64,000 nt of DNA from Pollutibacter soli (GTDB lineage: Bacteria; Bacteroidota; Bacteroidia; Chitinophagales; Chitinophagaceae). Positions 8,442-17,739 of the stretch are shown piece after piece (positions within the stretch are counted from its first letter, which is position 1; each line of letters opens with the position of its first letter). The notes under the pieces were generated by a model. The model saw nothing but the letters and a program-made list of their open reading frames with translations, did not search any database and had not been told where the DNA came from. The position numbers and the translations under genes are program-made. Where the stretch lies: contig JARJHS010000012.1 in the NCBI GenBank assembly GCA_029269725.1, forward strand, positions 104,242-168,241, written 5' to 3'.

Positions 8442-9950
8442 ATGCGGAATATATTTTTCCTCCTGGTCTTCATTTTCGTTCAGGCCACAGCGTTAGCACA
8501 GTCCACACCGTTCCAGAATAAGTTTTCATCGATTGAAAAATACATCGATACGCTGATGAAAGAATGGAATATTCCCGGTATGGCTGTAGGGATTGTGTAT
8601 AAAGATCAGTTGATCTTTGCAAAGGGGTTTGGTCACCGTGACCTGGAAAAGAAATTACCTGTGGATGCCAATACCATCTTTCCCATTGCATCGAACACAA
8701 AACTGTTTACAGCGACTATAGCAGCGATGTTGCAGGTAGAGGGGAGGTTAAACGTTGATGTTCCGGTTAAAACTTACATGCCGTCGTTAAATTTCAGTAC
8801 ACCTCAATTGAATTCAGAAGTTACCCTCAGGGATATGCTTTCCCACCGTACTGGTTTGCCGAGATATGATGCCATCTGGGTGGCTTCGCAGATGAGTCGC
8901 AGTGAAACTGTCTCGAAGGTGGCATATATGCAACCGTCTTTGGGATTCAGGCAAGGTTATATCTATAACAATATGATGTTTGCAGCAGCAGGTGCTGTGA
9001 TGGAAAAAGTTACCGACCAGACATGGGAGAACCTTATCCGCTCAAAAATATTGCTGCCGCTGGGCATGCAGTCGACATGTTTTACCAATGAAGACATGAA
9101 AGCAGAAGGCAATTTCGCCAGTTCATATTTCCAAGCTGACAGTACAGGAAAACTTTCATTGATGGAATTCAGCGGTCAGAGCATTGCCCTTGGCCCCGCG
9201 GGTACGTTGAAGTCCAACCTGACGGATATGAGTAAATGGATGATCGCACAATTGAATGAAGGAAAATACAATGGACAGCAAGTGATTCCTGCTGAAGCGA
9301 TCAGGATGACTCTGGTGCCCAACAGCATTGTTGATCGTGAGGGTCGCTGGCCGGAATTGTCCAACAGTCTTTATGGATTAGGTAGAAATATTCAGACGTA
9401 TAAAGGCTACAAGATTGCAATGCATACAGGTTCTATTGATGGGTTTTATTCAAATCTCACCTTTGTACCTTCGGAAAAGATCGCATTATTTGTTGTACAC
9501 AACGGGATGCCGGGTGGAAGTATACGATCCATGATGGCTCTTCCAATAATCGACCGGCTTTTATCATTGACGCCAACGCCATGGAGTAAACGTTACAGGG
9601 AAGATTATCTTACCGCTCTGAAGGATGAAAAGAAATTCAAAGACTCTGTCAGCAAAACCCGCATTGAAGGAACTACTCCATCGCATCAGTTGAAAGATTA
9701 TGCAGGTAATTATTCAAATCCAATCTATGATGATTTCGTTATTGAATTCAACAATAATCAACTGCACATCAATTACCGCGGACTGCAATACTTACTGTAT
9801 CATTTTCACTATGATCAGTTTGTTACAAAAAATGAAACCAATGGTGAACCTGATTTTCGTCTCTCATTCCTTACAGGCGCCAATGGTAAAATTGATCGGT
9901 TTTCAATAAGTCTGTTCGGCGATCCGATTTCGGAGTTTGTTAAAAAATAA
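8442..9950 (+). CDS. Secreted serine hydrolase, class C beta-lactamase-like
   Basis: I start at the ATG giving MRNIFFLLVFIFVQATALAQ, a signal peptide; the frame from 8385 adds a repeat-derived leader. The catalytic SxxK is Ser84-NT-Lys87 (PIASNTKLF), followed by YNN (GYIYNNMMFAA) as the YxN motif and a C-terminal HTG (AMHTGSIDGFY) in place of KTG. A C-terminal domain after about residue 390 (LKDYAGNYSNPIYDDF) is the beta-barrel common in Bacteroidota relatives. Such proteins are periplasmic esterases or D-amino-acid peptidases more often than beta-lactamases; the substrate is not predictable here. Confidence 0.87.
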   Translation: MRNIFFLLVFIFVQATALAQSTPFQNKFSSIEKYIDTLMKEWNIPGMAVGIVYKDQLIFAKGFGHRDLEKKLPVDANTIFPIASNTKLFTATIAAMLQVEGRLNVDVPVKTYMPSLNFSTPQLNSEVTLRDMLSHRTGLPRYDAIWVASQMSRSETVSKVAYMQPSLGFRQGYIYNNMMFAAAGAVMEKVTDQTWENLIRSKILLPLGMQSTCFTNEDMKAEGNFASSYFQADSTGKLSLMEFSGQSIALGPAGTLKSNLTDMSKWMIAQLNEGKYNGQQVIPAEAIRMTLVPNSIVDREGRWPELSNSLYGLGRNIQTYKGYKIAMHTGSIDGFYSNLTFVPSEKIALFVVHNGMPGGSIRSMMALPIIDRLLSLTPTPWSKRYREDYLTALKDEKKFKDSVSKTRIEGTTPSHQLKDYAGNYSNPIYDDFVIEFNNNQLHINYRGLQYLLYHFHYDQFVTKNETNGEPDFRLSFLTGANGKIDRFSISLFGDPISEFVKK

Positions 9951-10352
9951 CATACAGTCAATAGAAAAGAAACAGATACAGAAACAGAAGACAGAAACAG
10001 AGGCAATAGGAACAGCCTGGCTGTTATTGCAGAGACTACAGGCTGGCTGAAACTGAAAAAATGCAGAACCAGTGAAATCTTGAAATGGTAGATAGCTGGC
10101 AATGCGAGTGGTAGAGGCAACGCAGGCGTTGTCTTTACCATTTGCAAAATACGGTGTACCTCGAAAACTAATTCTCCTGCCTCCTTACTCCTGCCTCCTG
10201 CCTGACTGTAGAACTGTGGCTTTTTCTAAACACAAAAGCAGGTAGTTTTCTTCTTTCCCTGTTATCAGACACAAGGCATGACATTTTTTGCAGATATGAT
10301 ATCCGGCATTTTACGCGGATGTGAGTTCATTTATCATTAAAATCTACTTAAA
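9951..10352. other. Gene-free interval with repeat tracts
   Basis: Contains a 6/7-bp cagaaac-type tract at 9965-10005, a ggctggct/caatagg element at about 10003-10055 that shares words with 1985-2020, and the heptad array at 10174-10208. No coding potential seen; translated frames here are repeat artefacts. Confidence 0.6.
10174..10208. repeat. Heptad tandem repeat (CTCCTGC type)
   Basis: Five 7-mers in register: ctcctgc, ctcctta, ctcctgc, ctcctgc, ctgactg. Confidence 0.8.
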
Positions 10353-11231
10353 ATGAAATTTATTACTACAACACGCAGTGGTGAAGAACATAAAATTGCA
10401 TATTCGGATTACGGGCAGGGATCACCTGTTGTTCTGATACATGGCTGGCCGCTGAGTCGCGAGATGTGGGAATATCAGCTGGAAGACCTTGTGAACGCTG
10501 GGCACAGGGTAATAAAATATGATCGACTCGGTTTTGGTAAATCCTCAAAACCGTGGGATGGATATGATTATGATTCACTCGCTGATGATCTGAATGTGCT
10601 CATGGAAGACCTCGATTTGCAGGATACCACGCTGGTTGGTTTTTCAATGGGTGGTGGTGAAGTGGTCAGGTATCTCAGCCGGTTTGGAAGGAACAGGGTC
10701 AGGCGTATAGCATTGATTGCATCGGTTACTCCATTCATGTTGAAAACCCTGGATAATCCAGAAGGTGTTGACCCGGCAGTATTTGATGAGATGATGGAAA
10801 AAATCAGGGAAGATCGTATTGCATTTCTCGATGATTTCGGAAAGAAATTTTTCGGAGTAAATCTTCTTTCGCATCCGGTGAGTAATCAGTTGCTGGATTA
10901 TTACAGGATGTTATGCTCTTTTGCATCTGCAAATTCGACACTCAAGTGTGTTGAAGCATTTTCACAAACTGATTTCCGGGATGATCTGAGAAGGGTGCAG
11001 GTACCTACTCTTATCATTCATGGTGATGCAGACAAAACAGTACCCATTGAAGCCAGTGCAGAGCGAACCGCGAAAATAATTCCGCACGCAACATATATCG
11101 TATACCAGGGAGCCCCGCATGGACTGTTTTACACACATCGTAAACAACTCAATCGCGATCTGATCAGTTTTATGTCGGGGCAAATGCCATTCGGTAAATC
11201 AATCCCGGAAGAAAAAATAAACTACGTGTAA
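10353..11231 (+). CDS. Alpha/beta hydrolase, chloroperoxidase/arylesterase-like
   Basis: 292 residues, with no signal peptide. The HGWPLSREMW oxyanion region, the nucleophile elbow GFSMGGGEVVRY (Ser), the acid in HGDADKTVP (Asp) and GAPHGLF (His) form a complete triad in the order typical of cofactor-free haloperoxidase/arylesterase enzymes. Its length is a little above the usual 275, because of a short tail after FMSGQ. It is a cytosolic ester or perhydrolase-type enzyme. A single gene, ended by a strong terminator. Confidence 0.88.
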   Translation: MKFITTTRSGEEHKIAYSDYGQGSPVVLIHGWPLSREMWEYQLEDLVNAGHRVIKYDRLGFGKSSKPWDGYDYDSLADDLNVLMEDLDLQDTTLVGFSMGGGEVVRYLSRFGRNRVRRIALIASVTPFMLKTLDNPEGVDPAVFDEMMEKIREDRIAFLDDFGKKFFGVNLLSHPVSNQLLDYYRMLCSFASANSTLKCVEAFSQTDFRDDLRRVQVPTLIIHGDADKTVPIEASAERTAKIIPHATYIVYQGAPHGLFYTHRKQLNRDLISFMSGQMPFGKSIPEEKINYV

Positions 11232-11269
11232 ATTCAATATCGATATACTTAACCAGGCACACTGATGGT

Positions 11270-11304
11270 CGTGCGCATCGGATTTCCGGTGCGCACGTTT
11301 TTTT
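11270..11304 (+). terminator. Rho-independent terminator
   Basis: An 11-bp GC-rich stem (CGTGCGCATCGG, loop ATTT, CCGGTGCGCACG, with one mismatch or bulge) followed by seven T residues, about 40 bp after the hydrolase stop codon. Confidence 0.85.
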
Positions 11305-11402
11305 ATTTGAAGTCAAATTTTCTAATAGCGTAGCATAGTAACGTATGTCAATGGTATTGTAATTCTATTTCGGTAACTTCTGTTTACTATAACTGTATTA
11401 AA

Positions 11403-11416
11403 TTTATCATGATAAA
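11403..11416. promoter_or_regulatory. Palindrome upstream of the second hydrolase
   Basis: TTTATCATGATAAA is a perfect 14-bp palindrome 14 bp before the ATG at 11431. It may be an operator; no regulator is adjacent, so this is only suggestive. Confidence 0.35.
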
Positions 11417-11430
11417 CTTAAAATGTAATT

Positions 11431-12357
11431 ATGACGAGATTGGTGGTGCTGTTTTTAATTTTGACAGGTTGCCATAGTTCCCCTGCTCAATCACCAAAAA
11501 AAATTTCTGTAAATCATAATGATCCTGCTTCAGGTTATTACCTCGTCATAAAACCCGCTACAGATAAGATAAAAGGCGTCCTTGTTCTGCTGGATGGCTT
11601 CAATGGAAATCCGGAAAGTGTTTTACAGGAAACCAAACTACCGGTTACGGCTGCTGCAAATGGCTATCTGACAATTGTGGCTGCGATGGGGCCAAAGATG
11701 TATGCAGACAGTACGGTTGTAAGCAAATTAAACCTGTTGATGGACGATGTGAAGAAACGATTTAAAGTAAATGCTGATCAGTTTCTGATTGGTGGATTTT
11801 CTGCAGGCGGCACAATAGCATTAAGGTATGCGGAATTGGCAAAGGAAATGCCGGAGAAAACAACCGTATATCCAAAAGCTGTATTTGCAGTTGATTCGCC
11901 GGTGGATATTTTTTCGATTTATCATTTTTTCGAAGAACAGATCAGAAAGAATTATTCTGATCCTGCTGTGCAGGAAGCAATATTTGTGAGTCAGCTCATG
12001 AAACAGGAACATGGAGTTCCTGATTCTAATCGTTCAACGTATTTACAGCTAACTCCTTTTTACGAAAAAATGGAAGGATTGGGGAATGAGAAATTTCTCA
12101 AGGATACCCCTGTGCGGTTATACCACGACGTTGATATCAACTGGAGATTAAAAGAACGACTGCAGAGTGGGTATGATGCCAATCTTCTAAATGCTTCCGA
12201 AATGATCTTGCGATTGATGGTATTAAAAAATAAAAAAGCTGAATTTGTGAGTGGCAGAAAAGGATATCGCTCCAACGGAACCCGGCATCCACATTCCTGG
12301 AATATTGTTGATGAAGTTGAGTTTGTTGAATGGATGAAGAGTGTATTTAAATCATGA
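11431..12357 (+). CDS. Lipoprotein alpha/beta hydrolase
   Basis: MTRLVVLFLILTGC is a lipoprotein signal with Cys14. The 308-residue protein has the nucleophile elbow GGFSAGGTIALRYA (Ser) and an early GVLVLLDGFNGNPESVL strand in the oxyanion position. A late VEFVEWMKSVF helix closes the fold, with a candidate catalytic His in the GTRHPHSWNIVDE segment. It resembles secreted esterase or dienelactone-hydrolase-like proteins of Bacteroidota. Substrate unknown. The following GNAT gene starts 27 bp later and may be cotranscribed. Confidence 0.72.
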   Translation: MTRLVVLFLILTGCHSSPAQSPKKISVNHNDPASGYYLVIKPATDKIKGVLVLLDGFNGNPESVLQETKLPVTAAANGYLTIVAAMGPKMYADSTVVSKLNLLMDDVKKRFKVNADQFLIGGFSAGGTIALRYAELAKEMPEKTTVYPKAVFAVDSPVDIFSIYHFFEEQIRKNYSDPAVQEAIFVSQLMKQEHGVPDSNRSTYLQLTPFYEKMEGLGNEKFLKDTPVRLYHDVDINWRLKERLQSGYDANLLNASEMILRLMVLKNKKAEFVSGRKGYRSNGTRHPHSWNIVDEVEFVEWMKSVFKS

Positions 12358-12384
12358 TCCTGAACATGGGTAAAAAAAATTAAT

Positions 12385-12888
12385 ATGGTCAACGTAAGAT
12401 TGGCAAACATTGACGATTATTTGCCGGTTGCAAGATTGCATACAAAGAGTTGGCAGGAAAATTATCGTGGTATTTACAGCGATTTCTTTCTTGATAATGA
12501 AGTAGAAGACAACAGGATAGAAGTATGGTATGAACGTTTTCATCAACCCAGTACTAACCAGTTCATTTTTATTGCTGAAAATGAAAGAGAGCTGGCTGGT
12601 TTTAGTTGCATATACCTTGATGATGATCCGAATTATGGTTCACTGGTAGATAATCTTCATGTCTGTGCAGACTTTCGCAAAAAAGGTGTTGGCAGAATAT
12701 TGCTGAATGAATGTGGGATGAAAACGCTGTCTGCAGCAAAAGTTAAGAGAATGTATCTGTGGGTATTTGAGAATAATTATAAGGCGATTGCATTTTATGA
12801 AAGGATGAATGGTGCATTGGTCGAAACTGTAGAGAAGGAAAATGAAGATGGATCGAAGGCCCTGGTGAGAAGATACTGCTGGGGATGA
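12385..12888 (+). CDS. GNAT family N-acetyltransferase
   Basis: 167 residues with the GNAT core: N-terminal VRLANIDDYLPVARLHTKSW, the central DNLHVCADFRKKGVGRILL, containing the acetyl-CoA pyrophosphate loop (R-K-K-G-V-G), and the C-terminal LWVFENNYKAIAFYERMNGALVE, which is motif B with the usual N..A..FYE. It acetylates an amine on an unidentified small molecule or protein. It follows the lipoprotein hydrolase closely. Confidence 0.9.
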   Translation: MVNVRLANIDDYLPVARLHTKSWQENYRGIYSDFFLDNEVEDNRIEVWYERFHQPSTNQFIFIAENERELAGFSCIYLDDDPNYGSLVDNLHVCADFRKKGVGRILLNECGMKTLSAAKVKRMYLWVFENNYKAIAFYERMNGALVETVEKENEDGSKALVRRYCWG

Positions 12889-12954
12889 GGTAAAGCGAAG
12901 GCCGGGTTGCGGGGACGAGTGGACACAGCCGGGCAGCAGGTTCTCATCATTGGA

Positions 12955-12982
12955 GGCAACAGGCAAAAGGCAATAGGAACTG
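12955..12982. repeat. Heptad tandem repeat (GGCAANA type)
   Basis: Four 7-mers: ggcaaca, ggcaaaa, ggcaata, ggaactg. Confidence 0.7.
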
Positions 12983-13129
12983 CCGGAACCACAGAATGTC
13001 CTGGATTTTAACCGGAATTATAATTTCAGATGGCGATAATTCTGTATTCCTTGCGAGTTGGTGTATCTTTCTCCGGCCACTCCGCGTTTTGGATTTAAAA
13101 TATCTCCGAATGCTATTAACGTTGTAATA

Positions 13130-13516
13130 ATGAATGCGTCATCTCTAAACGAATTTCAAAATATCGACAACAACCTGAACGCAGCCTTCGAATCAAACGA
13201 TGTCTCAAAAATAACACCCTTGATTTCAGAAGATTGGTTTCTGCTGGATCCGCAATTCGGGATAACTCCCGGCGATAAATTTTTGTCGCTAATAAGATCA
13301 GGAAACCTGGTACATATATCGATGAAAAAGACCGTGCAGAAAGTGATCGTAGAAAATGATATTGCTATTGTCATTTCCAAAGGAATCAATCACGGACAAT
13401 ATAATAATGTTGAATTCAACGCCGAACATTGGGTAACTCAAACCTATAAACGAACTAACGGCAATTGGATCTGCATGATCAGCCAGGAAATGCCAGCCGG
13501 TTGCTTGCAGAGGTAG
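13130..13516 (+). CDS. NTF2-like (DUF4440-type) protein
   Basis: Start taken at the ATG giving MNASSLNEFQNIDNNLNAAFESND, which fits the SnoaL/DUF4440 opening helix; the frame from 13058 is an extension without family resemblance. 128 residues with an alpha-helix, then SEDWFLLDPQFGITPGDKFLSLI, a cone-shaped beta sheet (AIVISKGINHGQYNN, AEHWVTQTYKRTNGNWICMISQEMPA). These proteins form dimers with a hydrophobic pocket and may be ketosteroid-isomerase-like enzymes or binding proteins. No partner gene suggests a role. Confidence 0.8.
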   Translation: MNASSLNEFQNIDNNLNAAFESNDVSKITPLISEDWFLLDPQFGITPGDKFLSLIRSGNLVHISMKKTVQKVIVENDIAIVISKGINHGQYNNVEFNAEHWVTQTYKRTNGNWICMISQEMPAGCLQR

Positions 13517-13746
13517 TCGGTTGAAAGTCCTCCAATGTGTCAAAGCCATATTGCCGGGTCTTCACTTGAAAAAACGTGGAAAAGTCATACATGAGACCTC
13601 GGCGATTTTTAGTTAACACCTGCAGATTTTTTGACAACCTTAACAATTTCGATCAATCAAGCTGTATGATAAAAACTGCCAGTTTGATTTAATATATAAT
13701 ACCACTATAAATCAGCCTTATTTGATTTCAGTACAGTAAACAATGA

Positions 13747-13778
13747 ACCTGCCTGCGCTGCTTACCGGACAGGCAGGT
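13747..13778. repeat. Inverted repeat in the upstream region of the LTA-synthase-like gene
   Basis: Perfect 9-bp arms ACCTGCCTG and CAGGCAGGT around a 14-nt loop. The surrounding 13517-13909 gap (393 bp) shows no gene. The hairpin may be structural or a weak terminator for the NTF2-like gene, although no T-run follows. Confidence 0.5.
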
Positions 13779-13909
13779 GGCGGGCAGGCTATAAAAAACG
13801 AACTGACTTTTCGGTCCTGAGGAAAATCTGAATTGTTTATTCAGTTTCAGTTCAGAATGTTTTCAGATTCTGATCTGACCTTACAGGCTGAATACTATTC
13901 TTACTTCCG

Positions 13910-15940
13910 ATGTTAAAAACCCGCTTTAGTAGCTACACCCTTTGGGCTTATTTCGTATTATTTTTTTGCGCGATATCAATGGTGGTCCGGATAATTCTGT
14001 TCAGCATTTCCGGATCTGCTGTCGATTTGAGCCTGATAAGTTTTTTCAGAATTTTTTTTACGGGTTTGCTTTTTGACTTTGGTACCGTAGTTTTTATCAC
14101 GGTTCCGTATTTGTTGTATTTACTGGTATTTCCACTGAAATGGAATAGCTCTTTATTCAACAGGATTGCCACGCGGGTATTTTTTTTCCTCACGCTTACA
14201 ATCGTCATTTTTTCTTTTTTTGCAGAAATCGTGTTCTGGCAGGAGTTTGAAAGCAGATTCAATTTTATTGCAGTAGACTACCTGGTATATACCTATGAAG
14301 TCGTCAGCAATATCAACCAGTCATATCCTCTTCCGATCCTTATTGGTTCAATACTGATCATTGTCACGATTATTCAATTTCTATTCGAGAAAAGAAGATA
14401 TTTTCAAAAAAGTTTTCGTGGTAATACCGTATTAAAAGACAGAGTTGTCCTTAGCTCTGTGTTCAGCTCAGTTATCCTGATTTTCGCCCTTGGCATTAAT
14501 AATAGTTTCGCTGAAAAAAGTACCAACAGGTATCAGAATGAATTAGCAAAAGCAGGTATTTATTCATTCTTCTCTGCATTCAGAAATAACGAACTCAATT
14601 ACGATGCCTTCTATAAAAGGCTCGACAATAAATCCGCATTTGAAGTTGTACGCCGGCAATTGAAAAATCCTTCATCTTATTTTGAAAGTGACTCTTTTTC
14701 TATCGGCAGAAAAATTGCTGATTCGGGACAATCGATCAATCCCAATGTAATCATGATCACGATAGAAAGCTTCAGTGCTGATTTCATGACTCGTTTTGGA
14801 AACAGGGAGGGATTGACACCGGTATTGGATTCGCTTGCTGAGAAAAGTATCCTGTTTACAAACATGTACGCAACAGGTACGCGCACAGTGAGAGGAATGG
14901 AAGCGCTTTCTGTAGCTATTCCACCAACACCCGGAAATAGTATTGTAAGGAGGCAACACAACGAGCAACTCACCACGATCGGAAGTATTTTCAGGGATAA
15001 AAGATATAACACGGGTTTCTTTTACGGAGGGGACGGTTATTTTGATAATATGAATCAATATTTCGGCAATAACGGCTATACAGTAACTGATCGTAAAAGA
15101 TCAGGAATTATAGCTGAACAATTCGCAGCTGAAAGACATCCCATCCCTGATAGCCTTGTGAATTTCGAAAACGCCTGGGGTATTTGCGATGAAGATCTTT
15201 ATGATGCTGTAATCCGTGATGCCGATGCACAGATGGCCCAGGGAAAGGCATTCTATGACTTTGTGATGACCACTTCGAATCACCGGCCTTACACCTATCC
15301 TGCAGGAAGAATTGATATACCTTCTGGTACTGGCAGGTCCGGTGCTGTAAAGTATACCGACTATGCGATCGGCAGATTTTTTGAAAAAATTAGAAGTAAG
15401 CCGTGGTATAAAAACACGATAATCATTCTGGTTGCTGACCATTGCGCAAGCAGTGCGGGAAAAAATGAGATCGATGTTTCCAAATATCATATACCTGCAA
15501 TGGTGGTTAATATGCCCATGCCACCTACTGCCATTGATCAGTTATGTTCACAAATCGATCTGTATCCGACGCTATTCAGTATGTTCAACTGGAATTACCA
15601 AAGCAATCTTTATGGGCAGGATGTTTTGTCGCCAGAATATGTTCCCCGGGCATTCCTGGGAACCTATCAGAAACTGGCGTACCTGCAACACGACAGCGTT
15701 GTTATTCTAAGTCCGCAACAGAAGGTGGAGTCATTTAAATATTCTTTTGCTTCAAATGAGCAAAAACCAATTCATCTCCCGTCTGACAATCCAGTGGTCA
15801 TGGAGGCGGTGGCTAATTATCAGACAGCTTATTATCTGTTTAAAAATGGTGGATTGAAGGAGCATCCATCGCTTGCGGACACGGCCAGACAGGCCGGAAC
15901 TACAGGTTTACAGTATAAAGTTTCGAAAGCTGGTAATTAG
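13910..15940 (+). CDS. LTA synthase-like membrane sulfatase-fold phosphotransferase
   Basis: 676 residues: five hydrophobic segments (about 10-34, 42-75, 87-110, 141-160, 178-198) and then a periplasmic sulfatase-type domain. NVIMITIESFSADF supplies the metal Glu286, ATGTRTVRGMEAL contains the likely nucleophile Thr326, SNHRPYTYPAGR and ILVADHCASS supply the later His/Asp metal ligands. This is the LtaS/EptA-like architecture, which moves glycerol-phosphate or phosphoethanolamine onto envelope glycans or lipids. Bacteroidota have no classical LTA, so a lipid or glycan phosphotransferase is the likelier role. The last 45 codons recur as decayed repeats immediately downstream. Confidence 0.87.
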   Translation: MLKTRFSSYTLWAYFVLFFCAISMVVRIILFSISGSAVDLSLISFFRIFFTGLLFDFGTVVFITVPYLLYLLVFPLKWNSSLFNRIATRVFFFLTLTIVIFSFFAEIVFWQEFESRFNFIAVDYLVYTYEVVSNINQSYPLPILIGSILIIVTIIQFLFEKRRYFQKSFRGNTVLKDRVVLSSVFSSVILIFALGINNSFAEKSTNRYQNELAKAGIYSFFSAFRNNELNYDAFYKRLDNKSAFEVVRRQLKNPSSYFESDSFSIGRKIADSGQSINPNVIMITIESFSADFMTRFGNREGLTPVLDSLAEKSILFTNMYATGTRTVRGMEALSVAIPPTPGNSIVRRQHNEQLTTIGSIFRDKRYNTGFFYGGDGYFDNMNQYFGNNGYTVTDRKRSGIIAEQFAAERHPIPDSLVNFENAWGICDEDLYDAVIRDADAQMAQGKAFYDFVMTTSNHRPYTYPAGRIDIPSGTGRSGAVKYTDYAIGRFFEKIRSKPWYKNTIIILVADHCASSAGKNEIDVSKYHIPAMVVNMPMPPTAIDQLCSQIDLYPTLFSMFNWNYQSNLYGQDVLSPEYVPRAFLGTYQKLAYLQHDSVVILSPQQKVESFKYSFASNEQKPIHLPSDNPVVMEAVANYQTAYYLFKNGGLKEHPSLADTARQAGTTGLQYKVSKAGN

Positions 15941-16768
15941 CGGTATTGCGTCAGAACAGTTGCCAAAATCTGAGTCTGATTTTCAAACAGCTTATTTCCT
16001 GTTTAAAAAATGGTTGAACGAATATTCATGTCCTGTTGACGCTTCCAAACAGGATGTAACTGCTGGATTACATTATAAAGTTTCTACAGCTTTCAATCAG
16101 GGCTGCTGAGTCGGAACAGTTTCCAATTCTGCGTTTGATTTTCAAATCGCTTATTTCCTGTTTAAAAAATGGTTGAAAGAATATTCATGTACTGTTGACG
16201 CTTCCAAATAGGATTTTACTGCTGGATTGCATTATGAGTTTCTACAGCTTTCAATCAGGGCTACTGAGTCAGTACAGTTGCCAATTCTGCGTCTGATTTT
16301 CAAATCGCTTATTTCCTGTTTAAAAAATGCTTGAAAGAATATTCGTGTCCTGTTAACTCTTCTAAACAGGATTTAACTGCTGGATTACATTATGAGTTTC
16401 TACAGCTTTCAATCAGGGCTGCTGAGTCAGTACAGTTGCCAATTCTGCGTCTGATTTTCAAATCGCTTATTTCCTGTATAAAAAATGGTTGAACGAATAT
16501 TCATGTCCTGTTGACGCTTCCAAATAGGATTTTACTGCTGGATTACATTATGAGTTTCTACAGCTTTCAATCAGGGCTGCTGAGTCGGAACAGTTTCCAA
16601 TTCTGCGTTTGATTTTCAAATCGCTTATTTCCTGTTTAAAAAATGGTTGAAAGAATATTCGTGTCCTGTTAACTCTTCCAAACAGAATTTAACTGTTGAT
16701 TTACATTATAGTTTCGACAGCTGGTAATCAGGGGCACTGAGTCAGAACAATTATCCAACCTGTGTTAC
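15941..16768 (+). repeat. Five tandem 158-bp repeats derived from the 3' end of the preceding gene
   Basis: The landmark TGATT-TTCAAA recurs at 15977, 16136, 16294, 16452 and 16610 (spacing 159, 158, 158, 158), and a broken sixth copy starts near 16768. Copy 1 still translates, giving SDFQTAYFLFKKWL then SKQDVTAGLHYKVSTA, which aligns with the C-terminus of the LTA-synthase-like protein (YQTAYYLFKNGGLK then GTTGLQYKVSKAGN). The period is not a multiple of three, and later copies carry in-frame stops, so the array is non-coding although it was born from coding sequence. Confidence 0.85.
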
Positions 16769-16930
16769 TATTTTCATGTTTTCGTGATTTCACAAATGGA
16801 AGGATGTGATTTTCTCTCCATGTCCCGATGTTTTACCCTTGGAATCGGCAGCCTGGAAACCTATTTTCGTATGGTATTATACATGTATGATTTCTGATCA
16901 TCAGCAGCTACTGGTGAAGATGTTAGCTAA

Positions 16931-16996
16931 CATTCGTCGCGGCGAATGGATATGTTGGATGATGCCTGGGCGCGCCCGGGAGCGTCCGGCATATCC
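16931..16996 (+). other. Two adjacent strong hairpins, candidate structured RNA
   Basis: Hairpin 1 (16931-16948): CATTCG/CGAATG arms with two further closing pairs. Hairpin 2 (16948-16996): 14 outer pairs, GGATATG with CATATCC extended by G-U wobbles, one A-G mismatch, one bulge and six inner GC-rich pairs closed by a CGCG loop. The wobble-rich pairing suggests folding as RNA rather than a DNA operator. GC content is far above the surroundings. Confidence 0.55.
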
Positions 16997-17020
16997 ATCT
17001 CTCTAAAAGGTGGTGGAGGC

Positions 17021-17039
17021 GGGGGAGGGGCAGGGAGGG
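17021..17039 (+). other. G-quadruplex motif
   Basis: GGGGGAGGGGCAGGGAGGG has four runs of at least three G with loops of 1, 2 and 1 nt, extended upstream by GG repeats from 17009. Directly follows the hairpins at 16931-16996. Confidence 0.7.
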
Positions 17040-17739
17040 CCCAAAGTTTTTTTGTTGCGTTGAAGTGTTTTTGATATAAGAAATTTTTCAACGATGATCC
17101 CGGAATGTGATTTTTAAATTCAGAAGTATTTAGATTTCCGGAAAAACCGAAAATATCTCTGAAAAAATATCGTAAATCAGGCCGACAAACTATTATTTTT
17201 TGATGAACCACTTTTTGGGGAATCGTATTATCACTCTATATCACCACCCGGAATGCCATTTGGACTACACTTTCGATCCATTTACAATCAAAGTCGATAG
17301 GCTGTCAACAACATCACCCCATCGCCCAATGACTCCATAATATTGATCTGGTTAATCGATCCACAGAGGGTTAGGTAGATTCACTGATTAGTCTCTTTTG
17401 CTTCTGGATTTACGTAATTCAGTCCCGGAAAATATTTACCATTTTTCGTTCCCTGCCGTCGCCTGGTTATTCGGACAGGCGCTCTTGCAGCCCTGGCGTC
17501 TGCGTCTTTTAAATAGCAACAGCAATGATCTTATTCAGAAGTAGCCGGGAAGCCCTTTAGTCTAAAATTGAACAAGTTGTGTGCGGGGTAAGAATACGGA
17601 AGAACATACATTTATCTATTGAGCTACGAAAGCCATCTGACTCCAGCCCAAACCCAGATTGAATTATTGCCTAAACTACCTATCCCTGCGATCCAGTTAC
17701 AACATCATTTACAAAACAAGCTTACTAAAATCACCAGGG

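Larger units (their letters stand above)
16769..17739. other. Gene-free 970-bp interval
   Basis: No frame here has convincing coding character; the 94-residue minus-strand frame is explained by the G-rich tract translated as polyproline. The region contains the hairpins at 16931-16996 and the G-rich tract at 17009-17039, described separately. Confidence 0.6.

Noticed and set aside
16927..17211. 94-residue minus-strand protein with a proline run
   Set aside because: The polyproline is the translation of the G-rich tract; the rest has no protein-like pattern.
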